A DNA stretch of 34,036 nucleotides from Actinomycetota bacterium (GCA_023475565.1 JAMCVT010000028.1:1-34036), one strand, 5' to 3'; positions 23,451-31,980 are shown, counted from the stretch's first letter. Numbers and translations are program-made. The notes: a model not told the origin generated them from the letters alone.

Positions 23451-24782
23451 ATGGAAGCGGCAGTGAAAAATGAAATTCTGGCCAAGGCCAGGGAGGCCCA
23501 GGTTAAGTTCATTCGCCTTCAGTTCACCGATATTCTGGGTGTTCTGAAAAATCTGGCTATTACCGTGGAACAGCTGGAAAAGGCTCTGGACGGGGAACTA
23601 ATGTTTGACGGCTCCTCCATTGAGGGCTTTGTAAGAATTGAGGAGTCAGACATGTATCTTCGCCCGGATCCCAAGACCTTCGAGGTATTTCCCTGGAGAC
23701 CCAGGGAGGGCGCGGTGGCCCGTCTTATGTGCGATGTATACAATCCAGACGGGACACCCTTTGACGGCTGCCCCCGCAATGCTCTGAAAAAGGCGCTGGC
23801 CGAGGCGGCGGAAATGGGATACACTATGAATGTCGGACCCGAGGCAGAATTCTTCCTGTTCCAGGTTGACGAGAACGGACAACCTTCCCTGAAAACCCAC
23901 GACAAGGCCGGCTATTTTGACCTCACCCCCGTGGACATGGGCGAAAATGCCCGCCGGTCCATGGTGCTCACCCTGGAGGAAATGGATTTTGAAATTGAGG
24001 CCTCGCACCATGAAGTGGCCCCCGGCCAGCATGAAATTGACTTCAAGTATTCCGACGCCCTGGACGTGGCCGACAAAATAGTCACCTTCAAGTATGTGGT
24101 CAGGACTATAGCCCAAAGGCACGGCCTGCATGCCACCTTCATGCCCAAGCCCATCTTCGGCATCAATGGCAGCGGCATGCACTGCAACCAGTCCCTTTTT
24201 GAGGGTCCCCAAAATGCTTTTTACGACGCCAACAGCCCGGATGGGCTGAGTAAAATTGCCAAGTACTACATCGGTGGGCTTATGAAGCACGCCAGGGCTT
24301 TCGCGGCTATCACCAACCCCACGGTCAACTCATACAAGCGCCTGGTTCCCGGCTATGAGGCCCCTGTGTACATTGCCTGGTCCGGCCGCAACCGGAGTCC
24401 TTTGATCAGGGTTCCGGCCAAGCGGGGTATGTCCACCAGGGTCGAGCTCAGAAACCCGGACCCGTCCTGCAACCCGTACCTGGCCATCGCCGCCATGCTT
24501 AAGGCAGGACTGGATGGTATCAAGAACAAAATACAGCCTCCGGAGCCCTGCGAGCGTAATATTTACCACATGACCGATTCTGAAAGGAAGGAGCTGGGGA
24601 TCGGCAGCCTGCCCTCCAGCCTCCAGGAAGCCCTGCAGGAGATGGCCGCCGACGAGGTTGTCAAATCCGCCCTGGGCCCGCATATCTTCCAGAAGTTTAT
24701 GGAAGCCAAGGCCAAGGAGTGGGATTCCTTCCGGATACAGGTTCACGCCTGGGAAGTGGAAGAATACCTTTCCAAGTTTTAA
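23451..24782 (+). CDS. glnA: Glutamine synthetase, GSI-alpha, intact copy A
   Basis: A 443-residue ATP-dependent glutamine synthetase (glutamate + ammonium). All catalytic residues are present: metal glutamates in GPEAEFFLF and [11 protein letters not shown]244 (GSGMH), flap E303 (GYEAPV), substrate arginines in NSYKRL and [10 protein letters not shown], and E332 (RVELR). The GSI-alpha feedback arginine is present ([10 protein letters not shown]). The adenylylation-loop tyrosine context of enteric GSI-beta is absent. ATG 23451 is chosen over GTG 23439 because GGAAGGTGG (23434-23442) then has 8-base spacing and the length matches the paralogues. It is preceded by an ANTAR leader and followed by a strong terminator, so it is likely monocistronic. 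Confidence 0.96.
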   Translation: MEAAVKNEILAKAREAQVKFIRLQFTDILGVLKNLAITVEQLEKALDGELMFDGSSIEGFVRIEESDMYLRPDPKTFEVFPWRPREGAVARLMCDVYNPDGTPFDGCPRNALKKALAEAAEMGYTMNVGPEAEFFLFQVDENGQPSLKTHDKAGYFDLTPVDMGENARRSMVLTLEEMDFEIEASHHEVAPGQHEIDFKYSDALDVADKIVTFKYVVRTIAQRHGLHATFMPKPIFGINGSGMHCNQSLFEGPQNAFYDANSPDGLSKIAKYYIGGLMKHARAFAAITNPTVNSYKRLVPGYEAPVYIAWSGRNRSPLIRVPAKRGMSTRVELRNPDPSCNPYLAIAAMLKAGLDGIKNKIQPPEPCERNIYHMTDSERKELGIGSLPSSLQEALQEMAADEVVKSALGPHIFQKFMEAKAKEWDSFRIQVHAWEVEEYLSKF

Positions 24783-24883
24783 TGGGCCTGCTGTAAAAAT
24801 ACAGTTATATGGTCAGTTGAGGCAGTCCCCGGCCCAGGGCCGGCTTCCAACGGGACAGGGCCGCAACTGTTGTACCATCCTCC

Positions 24884-24910
24884 CCCCGGCTAAAAGCCGG
24901 GGTTTTTTTT
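24884..24910 (+). terminator. Intrinsic terminator of glnA copy A
   Basis: CCCCGGCT (24884-24891), loop AAA, AGCCGGGG (24895-24902), followed by eight T. Confidence 0.92.
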
Positions 24911-24949
24911 GCTAAGCAAGAAAAAACGCTTTTTTTTTCAAGAAGTTAT

Positions 24950-24957
24950 GCTATACT
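24950..24957 (+). promoter_or_regulatory. Extended -10 promoter of glnA copy B
   Basis: TGCTATACT gives an extended -10 (TG-N-TATACT) with TATACT at 24952-24957. There is no good -35; the upstream stretch is A and T tracts. Confidence 0.5.
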
Positions 24958-24976
24958 TATTCCTAGAGTTTAATAC

Positions 24977-25072
24977 TGTGGCACAGCGTGGTGCCGCAAG
25001 GGTGAAGGGGCGACGAGGCCGTGAGCAGGACTTTAAAGTCTTTATTTATTCCTGCCTGGGGGGCCTTTTTTT
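24977..25072 (+). promoter_or_regulatory. ANTAR antitermination leader of glnA copy B
   Basis: P1 is TGTGGCAC-AGCGTG-GTGCCGCA (24977-24998), an 8-bp stem with one T-G pair and loop A1/G4. P2 is GGC-GACGAG-GCC (25009-25020), with G4 but G instead of A at position 1. Terminator: AGGCC (25016-25020) pairs with GGCCT (25062-25066), with inner stem GCAGGA (25025-25030) / TCCTGC (25050-25055) and a T run to 25072. P2 and terminator share AGGCC. Confidence 0.75.
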
Positions 25073-25112
25073 GATATTTCCATAAATAAAAAAGCGAAGA
25101 GGTGTGAATACG

Positions 25113-26444
25113 GTGGCTCAATTGACGAACGACGATGTACGCAGTTTGGCCAAGGAACTGGGAGTGAAGTTTGTCAGACTTCAGTTTACTGACATCTTCG
25201 GTGTCTTAAAGAATGTTTCGATCACGGTGGAGCAGCTGGACAAAGCGCTGGAAGGTGAACTGATGTTTGACGGTTCATCAATAGAAGGTTATGTCCGCAT
25301 TGAAGAGTCGGACATGTATCTCCGGCCCGACCCTTCCACCTTTGTGGTGTTCCCCTGGAGGCCCAGGGAAGGATCGGTGGCCAGGCTTATATGCGATGTA
25401 TACAACACCGACGGCACTCCTTTTGCCGGAGATCCCCGCTATGTGCTCAAAAAGGCTACCGCTGAGGCCAAAGAACTTGGCTATACCATGAATGTAGGGC
25501 CCGAGGCGGAGTTTTTCCTCTTTCATGTAGACAGTGAAGGCAGGCCCACTACCGTAACCCATGACAGCGCGGGTTATTTTGATCTCACCCCGGTTGACCT
25601 GGGGGAAGATGCCCGCAGGGATATGGTCATGACCCTGGAGCAGATGGGCTTCGAAATCGAGGCCTCTCACCACGAGGTAGCCCCGGGCCAGCATGAAATA
25701 GATTTTAAATACTCGGACGCGGTTGATATTGCCGACAAGGTGGTCACCTTCAAGTTTGTGGTCCGCACCATAGCTCAGCGGCACGGACTGCATGCCACCT
25801 TTATGCCCAAACCGGTCTTCGGTATTGCCGGGTCCGGGATGCACTTAAACCAGTCCCTGATGCACAATGGAAGCAATGCCTTTTACGATCCGGGCACTCC
25901 CCACCAGCTCAGCGATGTGGCCATGCACTATATCGGGGGGCTGATGGATCACATAAAGGCCATTACGGCTGTCACCAATCCTACGGTAAACTCATATAAG
26001 AGGCTTGTGGCGGGTTATGAGGCCCCGGTTTACATCGCCTGGTCATACAGGAACCGGAGCCCCCTAATCAGGGTTCCAGCCAAGAGGGGACTGTCCACCC
26101 GCATTGAGCTGCGCAGCCCCGACCCTTCCTGCAACCCCTACCTGGCACTGGCGGTTTGCCTTTCGGCCGGGCTGGACGGCATTAAGAGAAAGATTGCTCC
26201 CCCGCTGCCCTGTGACCGCAATATATACGAAATGAGTAATGAAGAGCGCAGGGATCTGGGTGTGGGCAGCCTTCCCGGCAGCCTGGAGGGCGCCCTTGAA
26301 GAATTAAGCAGAGACAAGGTTATTCTGGAGGCCCTGGGACCCCACGTCAGGGAGAGGTACCTGGAGGCCAAGAGGATTGAGTGGGACAGGTACCGCATTC
26401 AGGTTCACCAGTGGGAGACTGAAGAATATCTGACCAAATTTTAG
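25113..26444 (+). CDS. glnA: Glutamine synthetase, GSI-alpha, intact copy B
   Basis: A 443-residue glutamine synthetase closely related to copy A and with the same complete active site: [20 protein letters not shown]244 (GSGMH), E303 (GYEAPV), [16 protein letters not shown], and the feedback motif [11 protein letters not shown] chose GTG 25113 rather than the in-frame GTG 25104, because the latter falls directly on AGAGG (25098-25102) and 25113 gives exactly the paralogues' length. It has its own promoter and ANTAR leader and ends in its own terminator. Two active isozymes plus one pseudo-enzyme in one cluster suggests a division of labour or regulation by hetero-oligomers; that is inference. 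Confidence 0.95.
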   Translation: MAQLTNDDVRSLAKELGVKFVRLQFTDIFGVLKNVSITVEQLDKALEGELMFDGSSIEGYVRIEESDMYLRPDPSTFVVFPWRPREGSVARLICDVYNTDGTPFAGDPRYVLKKATAEAKELGYTMNVGPEAEFFLFHVDSEGRPTTVTHDSAGYFDLTPVDLGEDARRDMVMTLEQMGFEIEASHHEVAPGQHEIDFKYSDAVDIADKVVTFKFVVRTIAQRHGLHATFMPKPVFGIAGSGMHLNQSLMHNGSNAFYDPGTPHQLSDVAMHYIGGLMDHIKAITAVTNPTVNSYKRLVAGYEAPVYIAWSYRNRSPLIRVPAKRGLSTRIELRSPDPSCNPYLALAVCLSAGLDGIKRKIAPPLPCDRNIYEMSNEERRDLGVGSLPGSLEGALEELSRDKVILEALGPHVRERYLEAKRIEWDRYRIQVHQWETEEYLTKF

Positions 26445-26457
26445 AGACTTAAAGTTG

Positions 26458-26478
26458 CCCCCGCCAAGGCGGGGGTTT
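26458..26478 (+). terminator. Intrinsic terminator of glnA copy B
   Basis: CCCCCGCC (26458-26465), loop AA, GGCGGGGG (26468-26475), then TTT. It lies 13 bases after the stop. Confidence 0.8.
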
Positions 26479-26501
26479 ATATTTAAATATAGGAATAATT
26501 T

Positions 26502-26560
26502 CGCCCCCCTTGATTGCGGGGTGAAGGACCGATAGTCCTGAGGGGCGGCAGCCCCTTTTA
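26502..26560 (+). promoter_or_regulatory. G/C-rich structured block ending in a terminator
   Basis: AGGGGC (26541-26546), loop GGCA, GCCCCT (26551-26556) and a short T run form a terminator. CGCCCC (26502-26507) can instead pair with GGGGCG (26542-26547), and AGGAC...GTCCT forms a hairpin between them. It lies upstream of the ilvN promoter, so it is not the ilvN leader. Its origin is unexplained. Confidence 0.5.
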
Positions 26561-26562
26561 AA

Positions 26563-26592
26563 TTGTCATTTGGTGAACCGGTGTGGTAAAAT
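26563..26592 (+). promoter_or_regulatory. Sigma-A promoter of ilvN
   Basis: TTGTCA (26563-26568), 18-bp spacer, TAAAAT (26587-26592). The -35 matches the gltB and ANTAR-2 promoters. Confidence 0.7.
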
Positions 26593-26629
26593 GTTTAATA
26601 TGACAAACTGCTAAACGGGGGAATAGTAA

Positions 26630-27130
26630 ATGAAACACACCCTTGCCGTTCTCGTTCTTAACAAGCCGGGAGTTCTGGCCAGGATCTCGGGCCTTTTGAG
26701 CAGACGTGTCTTCAATATCGAAAGTATTGCGGCCAGCTATACCGAGGAGATTGATATCACCCGTATAACTATAGTGGTTCAAGGTGACGACCATATACTG
26801 GATCAGGTTATCAAGCAGCTCTCCAAGCTGGTGGATGTCATCAAGATTCAGGAACTGGAGGGGCGGGAGTCCATAGACAGGGAACTGGCCCTTATAAAGG
26901 TTAAGGCCTGCACCGACCGCCGGCACGACATAGTGGACATAGTCAATATTTTTAGGGCCAATATAGTTGATGTCAACCGCGAAACAATGGTTATTGAATT
27001 AACCGGCGACGAGCAAAAAATAAATGCCCTTTGCGCGGTACTGGAAGAACACGGTATAGTGGAAATGGTGCGCACCGGTAAAATAGCTCTTTCCAGAAAC
27101 CCGGTGGCCATAAAACACTGTATTGAATAA
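26630..27130 (+). CDS. ilvN: Acetolactate synthase regulatory (small) subunit
   Basis: A 166-residue protein with an N-terminal ACT domain (residues 1-75: HTLAVLVLNKPGVLARISGL, RRVFNIESIAAS) and a C-terminal domain (about 80-160: IKVKAC, IVDVNRETMVIELTG, GIVEMVRTGKIAL). These match IlvN/IlvH, which binds valine and regulates the catalytic subunit IlvB in branched-chain amino acid synthesis. Length is typical. It is separate from any ilvB, which is absent from the window, so the catalytic partner must lie elsewhere. It has its own promoter and starts 19 kb of same-strand genes after the GS-GOGAT block, linking nitrogen assimilation to amino acid synthesis only by proximity. Confidence 0.93.
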   Translation: MKHTLAVLVLNKPGVLARISGLLSRRVFNIESIAASYTEEIDITRITIVVQGDDHILDQVIKQLSKLVDVIKIQELEGRESIDRELALIKVKACTDRRHDIVDIVNIFRANIVDVNRETMVIELTGDEQKINALCAVLEEHGIVEMVRTGKIALSRNPVAIKHCIE

Positions 27131-27394
27131 TCCAAAAATTTCATAAGGCCGTTAAATCAGACCCGCCTTCTTTTCCTGTTTTTGACTGGAGGAATTCAAC
27201 CGCCAGCCGGAGAAATATAATCTACGGCTGCCCATAAATACAAGAATCCTGATTGTTGATATGGACATAAATATTGAGCCGGGGGTTTATAATATATATA
27301 CGGGGCGCTGCCAATCTTTAGCGCGCCGGGGCTTGAAACCGGGAAGACTTTTATGGGCGTCATTGGGGCAGGCAAAGCCAGGGGGTGTATTTGA

Positions 27395-27667
27395 TTGACT
27401 CAGGTTAAAAGGATAATGATAAGCCTTCCCGACAGCTTATTGGCCGAGGTGGACGGTATCGCTGCAGCCGAGAGGCTAAACCGCAGTGAGTTCATCAGGG
27501 AGGCCATGAAGCTGTATATCTCCGAGCGTAAGCGCCGCATGCTGCGTGAGCAGATGAAGGCCGGGTACATGGAGATGGCCGGTATAAATCTTTCACTGGC
27601 CATGGAGCAGTACCAGCTGGAGGATGAGGTTATATCTCCCTTTGAGCCGCTGGTGGAGGCAAAATAA
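27395..27667 (+). CDS. mazE: MazE/EndoAI-type ribbon-helix-helix antitoxin
   Basis: A 90-residue protein with an N-terminal ribbon-helix-helix DNA-binding fold ([34 protein letters not shown]) and an acidic C-terminal tail that in homologues wraps round the toxin. This matches Bacillus EndoAI (YdcD). It starts at TTG 27395 with AGGGGG at 27380-27385, spacing 9. The stop is two bases from the mazF ATG, so the pair is translationally linked. The protein neutralises MazF and represses its own operon in known systems. In the 5' region, a TATAAT (27288-27293) may be the -10 of the promoter; the -35 is unclear. Confidence 0.9.
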   Translation: MTQVKRIMISLPDSLLAEVDGIAAAERLNRSEFIREAMKLYISERKRRMLREQMKAGYMEMAGINLSLAMEQYQLEDEVISPFEPLVEAK

Positions 27668-27669
27668 CA

Positions 27670-28020
27670 ATGCTTGTCCGACGCGGTGATGTCTTTTTTG
27701 CTGAGCTGAGCCCGGTGATTGGATCGGAACAGGGCGGCACCAGGCCGGTTTTGATTCTGCAAAACGATATAGGTAACCAGTACAGCCCTACCACCATTGT
27801 AGCGGCCATAACGTCCCAGATTTCCAAAGCCAAGCTGCCCACCCATGTGGAGATGCTCAAGGAGTATGGGGGCCTGGAAAGGGACTCCGTCATACTGCTG
27901 GAGCAGATAAGGACTATAGACAAAAGCAGGCTGATGGAAAAAGTGGCCACCTTGAGCGATGAAATGATGAAAAAGGTAAACCAGGCCGTAGAGATAAGCC
28001 TGGGGCTGGTTGAAATATAG
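27670..28020 (+). CDS. mazF: MazF/NdoA-type endoribonuclease toxin
   Basis: A 116-residue protein of exactly NdoA length, with [30 protein letters not shown] and [18 protein letters not shown], the conserved PemK/MazF barrel and active-site Arg/Thr regions. It cleaves mRNA at short specific sites. Together with the upstream ribbon-helix-helix gene it forms a chromosomal toxin-antitoxin pair typical of Firmicutes. It ends 16 bases before a strong terminator. No sign of degeneration. Confidence 0.95.
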   Translation: MLVRRGDVFFAELSPVIGSEQGGTRPVLILQNDIGNQYSPTTIVAAITSQISKAKLPTHVEMLKEYGGLERDSVILLEQIRTIDKSRLMEKVATLSDEMMKKVNQAVEISLGLVEI

Positions 28021-28036
28021 CATGAATGTATAGACA

Positions 28037-28060
28037 GGCACCCCGAACGGGGGTGCCTTT
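28037..28060 (+). terminator. Intrinsic terminator after mazF
   Basis: GGCACCCC (28037-28044) and GGGGTGCC (28050-28057) form an 8-bp stem with a five-base loop, followed by TTTATAA. Confidence 0.85.
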
Positions 28061-28104
28061 ATAAATGCACCTGCCAAAGTTTATATAAGACAGGAGGCGG
28101 TTAT

Positions 28105-28827
28105 GTGAAACCTCTTATAGGTATTACTTGCTCCTGGAATGAAGAGAAGGGGCACTATTTCCTCGGCAGCATGTATGCCGAAGCGGTGGAGGCAGGGGGA
28201 GGCATACCCATTCCCCTTGTGTACAGCCGGAGTGACGATGCTTTGAAAAGAATATGCGCCACCGTTAACGGGCTGGTTTTGTCCGGGGGTGGGGATGTGG
28301 ATCCCTTTTTTTTCGGGGAGGATCCCATCCCCGCCGGGGGTGAGATTTGCCCCGGGAGGGATGAATTTGAAATCAGCCTGGCCAGACAGGCCCTGGCCGC
28401 CAATATTCCGGTTCTGGGCATTTGCAGGGGTATGCAGGTGCTGAATATAGCGGCTGGAGGGGATATATACCAGGATATCGCCAGCCAGCTGGGGGGGCGT
28501 ATGATCAATCATTCCCAGCTGGCGCCCCGCTGGCATCCCACCCATGAAATAACGGTGGCCGGAGGAACTATGCTGGCTTCAATACTCTGTCCCGGAGTAA
28601 TGAGGGTAAACAGCTTTCACCATCAGGCCGTCAGGAACCCCGCCCCGGGGTTTATCATATCGGCCAGGTCCCCGGACGGGGTGGCTGAGGCTATAGAGTC
28701 AAGAGATTTCAGTTTTACCCTGGGTGTTCAGTGCCACCCTGAGACCTTATGGGAAAGGAGGCCGGCATTTCTGGCTCTTTTTGAAAAACTGTCCCTGGCC
28801 GCCAGAATGCGGTTTGCCATTAATTAG
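28105..28827 (+). CDS. Class I glutamine amidotransferase-like gamma-glutamyl hydrolase
   Basis: A 240-residue protein of the peptidase C26 family (PuuD-like gamma-glutamyl-GABA hydrolases). The triad is visible: C107 in GICRGMQVLN, H211 in GVQCHPE and E213. The oxyanion and substrate loop is LVLSGGGDVDPFFFGEDP (59-74). GTG 28105 has AGGAGG (28092-28097) at spacing 7. Family members hydrolyse gamma-glutamyl bonds of polyamine-derived or peptide substrates; the substrate here is not fixed. It lies alone between mazF and an amidohydrolase gene on the same strand, with a 99-bp gap to the latter. Confidence 0.88.
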   Translation: MKPLIGITCSWNEEKGHYFLGSMYAEAVEAGGGIPIPLVYSRSDDALKRICATVNGLVLSGGGDVDPFFFGEDPIPAGGEICPGRDEFEISLARQALAANIPVLGICRGMQVLNIAAGGDIYQDIASQLGGRMINHSQLAPRWHPTHEITVAGGTMLASILCPGVMRVNSFHHQAVRNPAPGFIISARSPDGVAEAIESRDFSFTLGVQCHPETLWERRPAFLALFEKLSLAARMRFAIN

Positions 28828-28926
28828 CCAGTTGGTTTAAAAGAAAAACAGGAAAAAATGCAGGCGCCAAATATATAATAGGGCTGACTTTGTTAAAAGT
28901 ATTGTATTTTATCGGGGGGTGCGGGG

Positions 28927-30102
28927 ATGATTGCCATAGCGGGCGGCAGGATATTAACCATGGCCGGAAAGGTTCTCGAACAGGGGACGGTGCTGGTCAG
29001 GGACGGGAAAATCCAGGGTGTGGCTGACGGGGTGGTGGAGCCTGAGGGCTGGGAGGTGATAGACGCCCGGGGTAAAATGGTGTTGCCCGGGCTGATAGAC
29101 TGTCATAGCCATCTTGGTATAGTAGAAGAGATATATAGGGTTGAAGGGGACGATGCCAACGAGACCACTGACCCTGTCACTCCCCACCTCAGGGCTGTGG
29201 ATGCAGTGTATCCCTGGGATTTGGGGTTTAAGGACGCCCTTTCCGGAGGGGTAACCACGGTGGTAACCGGGCCGGGAAGCGCCAATGTAATTGGTGGTGA
29301 GATGGTGGCCTTAAAAACCTGGGGGCCGTCACTGGACGGGATGATTTTAAAATCTCCTGTAGGGCTTAAGGCTGCCCTGGGCGAAAACCCCAAGCGGAGT
29401 TATGGCAGCAGGCAGAAGACCCCTCTTACAAGGATGGCGTCAGCCGCCCTTTTAAGGGAAACTCTGGCCGGGGCAGCCGATTATTTAAGGAAATGCGATA
29501 AGGCTTCGGAAGGGGCCGAATATCCCGACAGGGATTATAAAATGGAATCTGTGGCCAGGGTGTTGAAGGGGCAGATACCTTTACGGGTCCACTCCCACCG
29601 GGCCGATGACATACTGACGGCAATACGGATTGCCAGGGAATTTAACATTAAGCTGGTTATTGAACACTGCACTGAAGGTTATAAAATTGCCGGAGAACTG
29701 GCCGAAAACGGTGTCAGGGCGGTAATAGGCCCGATCATAGGAAACCGGGCCAAGGTGGAGCTTGCCGGTATATCCCTGGAGACTGGAAAAATACTGGCCG
29801 GGGCAGGGGTGGAGTTTGCCATCATGACCGACCACCCGGTGGTCCCTATACAGTATCTGGCTATCTCTGCCGGGCTTTCCGTCAGGGGAGGGCTGGATGA
29901 GGAGAGGGCGCTGCGGGCTATAACTGCGGGCGCTGCCGAAATTCTCGGACTGGGTCACCGGTTGGGCAGCCTTGAGCCGGGGAAGGATGCCGATGTGGTG
30001 GTGTTTGACGGGCACCCTTTCGATGTAAGGACCCGGGTGGCGAATGTTATTGTTTCTGGTCGTATTGTGTATGATAATGGAGATTATTGTTGTACATTGT
30101 AA
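28927..30102 (+). CDS. Amidohydrolase-superfamily metal-dependent hydrolase
   Basis: A 391-residue TIM-barrel hydrolase resembling imidazolonepropionase- and adenine-deaminase-like amidohydrolases. The N-terminal beta-sandwich contains GGRILTMAGKVLEQGTVLVRDGKI. The first metal motif is LIDCHSHLG (H at about residues 59 and 61). Further ligands are in VHSHRAD, VIEHCTEG and the aspartate of IMTDHPVVP. The C-terminal sandwich returns in GSLEPGKDADVVVFDGHPF. ATG 28927 follows a G-rich ribosome binding region (CGGGGGGTGCGGGG). The substrate is unknown. No signal peptide. It may share function with the upstream gamma-glutamyl hydrolase, but nothing proves an operon. Confidence 0.88.
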   Translation: MIAIAGGRILTMAGKVLEQGTVLVRDGKIQGVADGVVEPEGWEVIDARGKMVLPGLIDCHSHLGIVEEIYRVEGDDANETTDPVTPHLRAVDAVYPWDLGFKDALSGGVTTVVTGPGSANVIGGEMVALKTWGPSLDGMILKSPVGLKAALGENPKRSYGSRQKTPLTRMASAALLRETLAGAADYLRKCDKASEGAEYPDRDYKMESVARVLKGQIPLRVHSHRADDILTAIRIAREFNIKLVIEHCTEGYKIAGELAENGVRAVIGPIIGNRAKVELAGISLETGKILAGAGVEFAIMTDHPVVPIQYLAISAGLSVRGGLDEERALRAITAGAAEILGLGHRLGSLEPGKDADVVVFDGHPFDVRTRVANVIVSGRIVYDNGDYCCTL

Positions 30103-30313
30103 TATTATATGAATATCGCGATAAGGGGATTGAAGTCGAAATATAGGGAAAGGCGGCTCATTGCTTTATTAAATAGTAGTTTAGCCTAATTTATAAATTT
30201 TTTCATGAATATAATCATTTTAGCAGGATATTTTGATATAGTGTAGAACATTCTATAGAAAAGTGTTGTTTTGCCTGTTTAAGCTTTGTCTAATGTTGTC
30301 GGGAGGCTTGGAG

Positions 30314-30724
30314 ATGAAGAGAAAAAAATTAGATGTGCTGGTGGTTGATGACCAGCCGGGGGTCCGCTATCTGCTCGATGTGATAATTACCGAGGAGGGC
30401 CACCGGGTCAGGCTGGCCAGGAACGGGAATGAGGCGGTGGAGGCTGTAAAGGCATCCAAGCCTGATCTTGTTATAATGGATGTGCGTATGCCGCAGATGG
30501 GAGGTATAGAGGCCCTGGGAAAAATTAAAATAATTTCCCCGGAGACAGAGGTTGCTCTTATGACAGCCTATGTTTCAGCCGAGACCGTGCAGATGGCCTT
30601 TAAAAAAGGAGCTCTTTGTTGTTTTACCAAACCCTTTGATGTTGATGACATAAAATCTTTTATTATTGATTTTAGCGTAAGGTTATCGGGCCAAAGCTGT
30701 AATATGCCGGCGATAGTTGGCTGA
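30314..30724 (+). CDS. Single-domain response regulator (Spo0F/CheY-like)
   Basis: A 136-residue protein that is only a receiver domain: DD pair in VLVVDDQPG, phospho-acceptor Asp in LVIMDVRMPQMGG, switch Thr in ALMTAYV and Lys in FTKPFD. These features, and the sequence YLLDVIITEEG and NGNEAVEAVKASKPD, are close to Spo0F. ATG 30314 is preferred to the upstream 30263 start because GGAGG at 30302-30306 lies 7 bases away and the upstream extension is non-conserved and hydrophobic. No kinase gene is adjacent, as expected for a phosphorelay intermediate. Sporulation phosphorelay is possible but not shown. Confidence 0.88.
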   Translation: MKRKKLDVLVVDDQPGVRYLLDVIITEEGHRVRLARNGNEAVEAVKASKPDLVIMDVRMPQMGGIEALGKIKIISPETEVALMTAYVSAETVQMAFKKGALCCFTKPFDVDDIKSFIIDFSVRLSGQSCNMPAIVG

Positions 30725-30794
30725 AATAAAGCTTATAAACATTACCCTGCCATCACCATTTTGGGATTCTGACTTCCGCCGTCAGTTAAGAAGG

Positions 30795-30814
30795 CACCGC
30801 CGGAAACGGCGGTG
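30795..30814. terminator. Bidirectional terminator between convergent genes
   Basis: CACCGCCG (30795-30802), tetraloop GAAA, CGGCGGTG (30807-30814), with TTATTT on the right and AAGAAGG on the left. It directly abuts the end of holA on the minus strand. Confidence 0.8.
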
Positions 30815-31864
30815 TTATTTCCTGCACGTGTCAAGTATAAGGGCCTCCATGCCCGGCAGAAAATCCCGCTTTCCCGATTTTACCGACTGGTCCAGCCCGT
30901 GCAGCGCAATAAGCGCTCCCACCAGCTGCCGGCGGTTGAAATTCTTTTGCTGGGAGGCCATCTTTTTGGCCACATATGGGTGAATTCCCAGCCGGGGCGC
31001 CAGTTCGGCGGCTGTGTTTCCGGACCTTATGGCTTCTCCGGCCAGGAGCAGCAGCCTTATCTGCCTGGCCACCATACCCAGTATTACCGGGGGCGGATGT
31101 TTTTGCATGACCAGCCTGTTAATTCCGGCTATGGCCCTGGCCGCATTTCGCCCGCCGAGGGCGTCCACCACCGCGAATATATCTTCCTCAGGGTTCGGAG
31201 GAGTTACTGCCGCCACATCCTTTTGGGAGATAACCTTATTTTCCCCAACATAGCAGATGAGCTTGTTTATCTCCATCGAAAGTGCCTGCATTGTGTTGCC
31301 CGCCCGGTCTATTATCCCGGCTGCCGTTCCTGGAGCCAGTGATTTTCCTGCCCTTCTTGCCTGTTTATCCAGCCAGGCAGACAGATCTTCATTTTTTAAA
31401 AGTGTAAATTCAATGGCCCTGCCCACCCTGGAGATCTCCCGGTATACTTTTTTCCTCTTGTCAACGGCTTCCCCGGCGTCAAAAACTATGCAGGTGTCTG
31501 GAGAGGGGCCGGCCAGGTATTTGATGAGACGGGCTTCATCTCCCTTTGGAGCGTCTGCCTCCTCTTCACCCGGGCTGTCGGGAGAACCTTTTTTACGGGA
31601 GAAATGCCGGGCATTACTGACCACCACCAGCCTTTTCCCGGCAAAAAGCGGTGACATGGCGGCCAGGGACAGTATTTCAGAAGTGTGTTTTTCCTCTCCG
31701 TCAATGGTTATAAAATTGAAATCGTCAGCTCCTCCGGGCAGCAGGCATTCTCTTATTCTTTTTACAGCTTCCCTGCGCAGGTAGCTTTCCGGCCCGTATA
31801 AAAGGTAAACCGGGTAAAACCTGCCCTCTTTAAGGTCTTTTACCAGGTCAATGAAGTAGCGCAC
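30815..31864 (-). CDS. holA: DNA polymerase III delta subunit
   Basis: A 349-residue protein that loads the sliding clamp as part of the gamma/tau complex. The N-terminus YPVYLLYGPESYLRREAVKRI, FNFITIDGEE and LSLAAMSPLFAGKRLVVVSNA are typical of HolA. Later blocks are FTLLKNEDLSAWL, NTMQALSMEINKL, the Ala-rich VDALGGRNAARAIAGI, and RQIRLLLLAGEA. The family is divergent and lacks its own Walker A, as here. It is next to rpsT on the same strand, the usual arrangement in Firmicutes, and converges with the Spo0F-like gene. Confidence 0.93.
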   Translation of the reverse strand: MRYFIDLVKDLKEGRFYPVYLLYGPESYLRREAVKRIRECLLPGGADDFNFITIDGEEKHTSEILSLAAMSPLFAGKRLVVVSNARHFSRKKGSPDSPGEEEADAPKGDEARLIKYLAGPSPDTCIVFDAGEAVDKRKKVYREISRVGRAIEFTLLKNEDLSAWLDKQARRAGKSLAPGTAAGIIDRAGNTMQALSMEINKLICYVGENKVISQKDVAAVTPPNPEEDIFAVVDALGGRNAARAIAGINRLVMQKHPPPVILGMVARQIRLLLLAGEAIRSGNTAAELAPRLGIHPYVAKKMASQQKNFNRRQLVGALIALHGLDQSVKSGKRDFLPGMEALILDTCRK

Positions 31865-31952
31865 CTTTTTTCTCCTAACACCCCTATAGTGTCCAGGGCC
31901 CCTTCTAAAATTGTTCCCACATATAAATTATATCCCGGTATAAAAAGGAAAA

Positions 31953-31975
31953 CCACCCTCTTTCGATGGGTGGGA
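31953..31975 (-). terminator. Terminator of rpsT
   Basis: CCACCC (31953-31958) pairs with GGGTGG (31968-31973). On the minus strand the stem is followed by TTTTCCTTTTT. It lies just after the rpsT stop. Confidence 0.75.
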
Positions 31976-31980
31976 TTTCT

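Larger units (their letters stand above)
24783..25112. other. 330-bp intergenic region between the two intact glnA genes
   Basis: No gene is present. In order it holds the copy-A terminator (24884-24910), an extended -10 promoter (24950-24957), the ANTAR leader (24977-25072) and the ribosome binding site of copy B. The segment 24834-24880 contains further G/C-rich self-complementary sequence (GGCCCAGGGCC) without a clear role. Confidence 0.7.

Noticed and set aside
16132-25072. Cyanobacterial-type glnA riboswitch in the leaders
   Set aside because: No three-way glutamine-aptamer core is visible, while the hexaloop pair with overlapping terminator fits ANTAR RNA in each case.
26502-26629. T-box or attenuator leader of ilvN
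   Set aside because: The structured block is upstream of the promoter, and no T-box sequence (TGGNACCGCG-like) or leader peptide lies between promoter and ATG.
30812-31784. Open frames on + opposite holA
   Set aside because: holA on the minus strand has clear family motifs; the + frames are low-complexity shadows.
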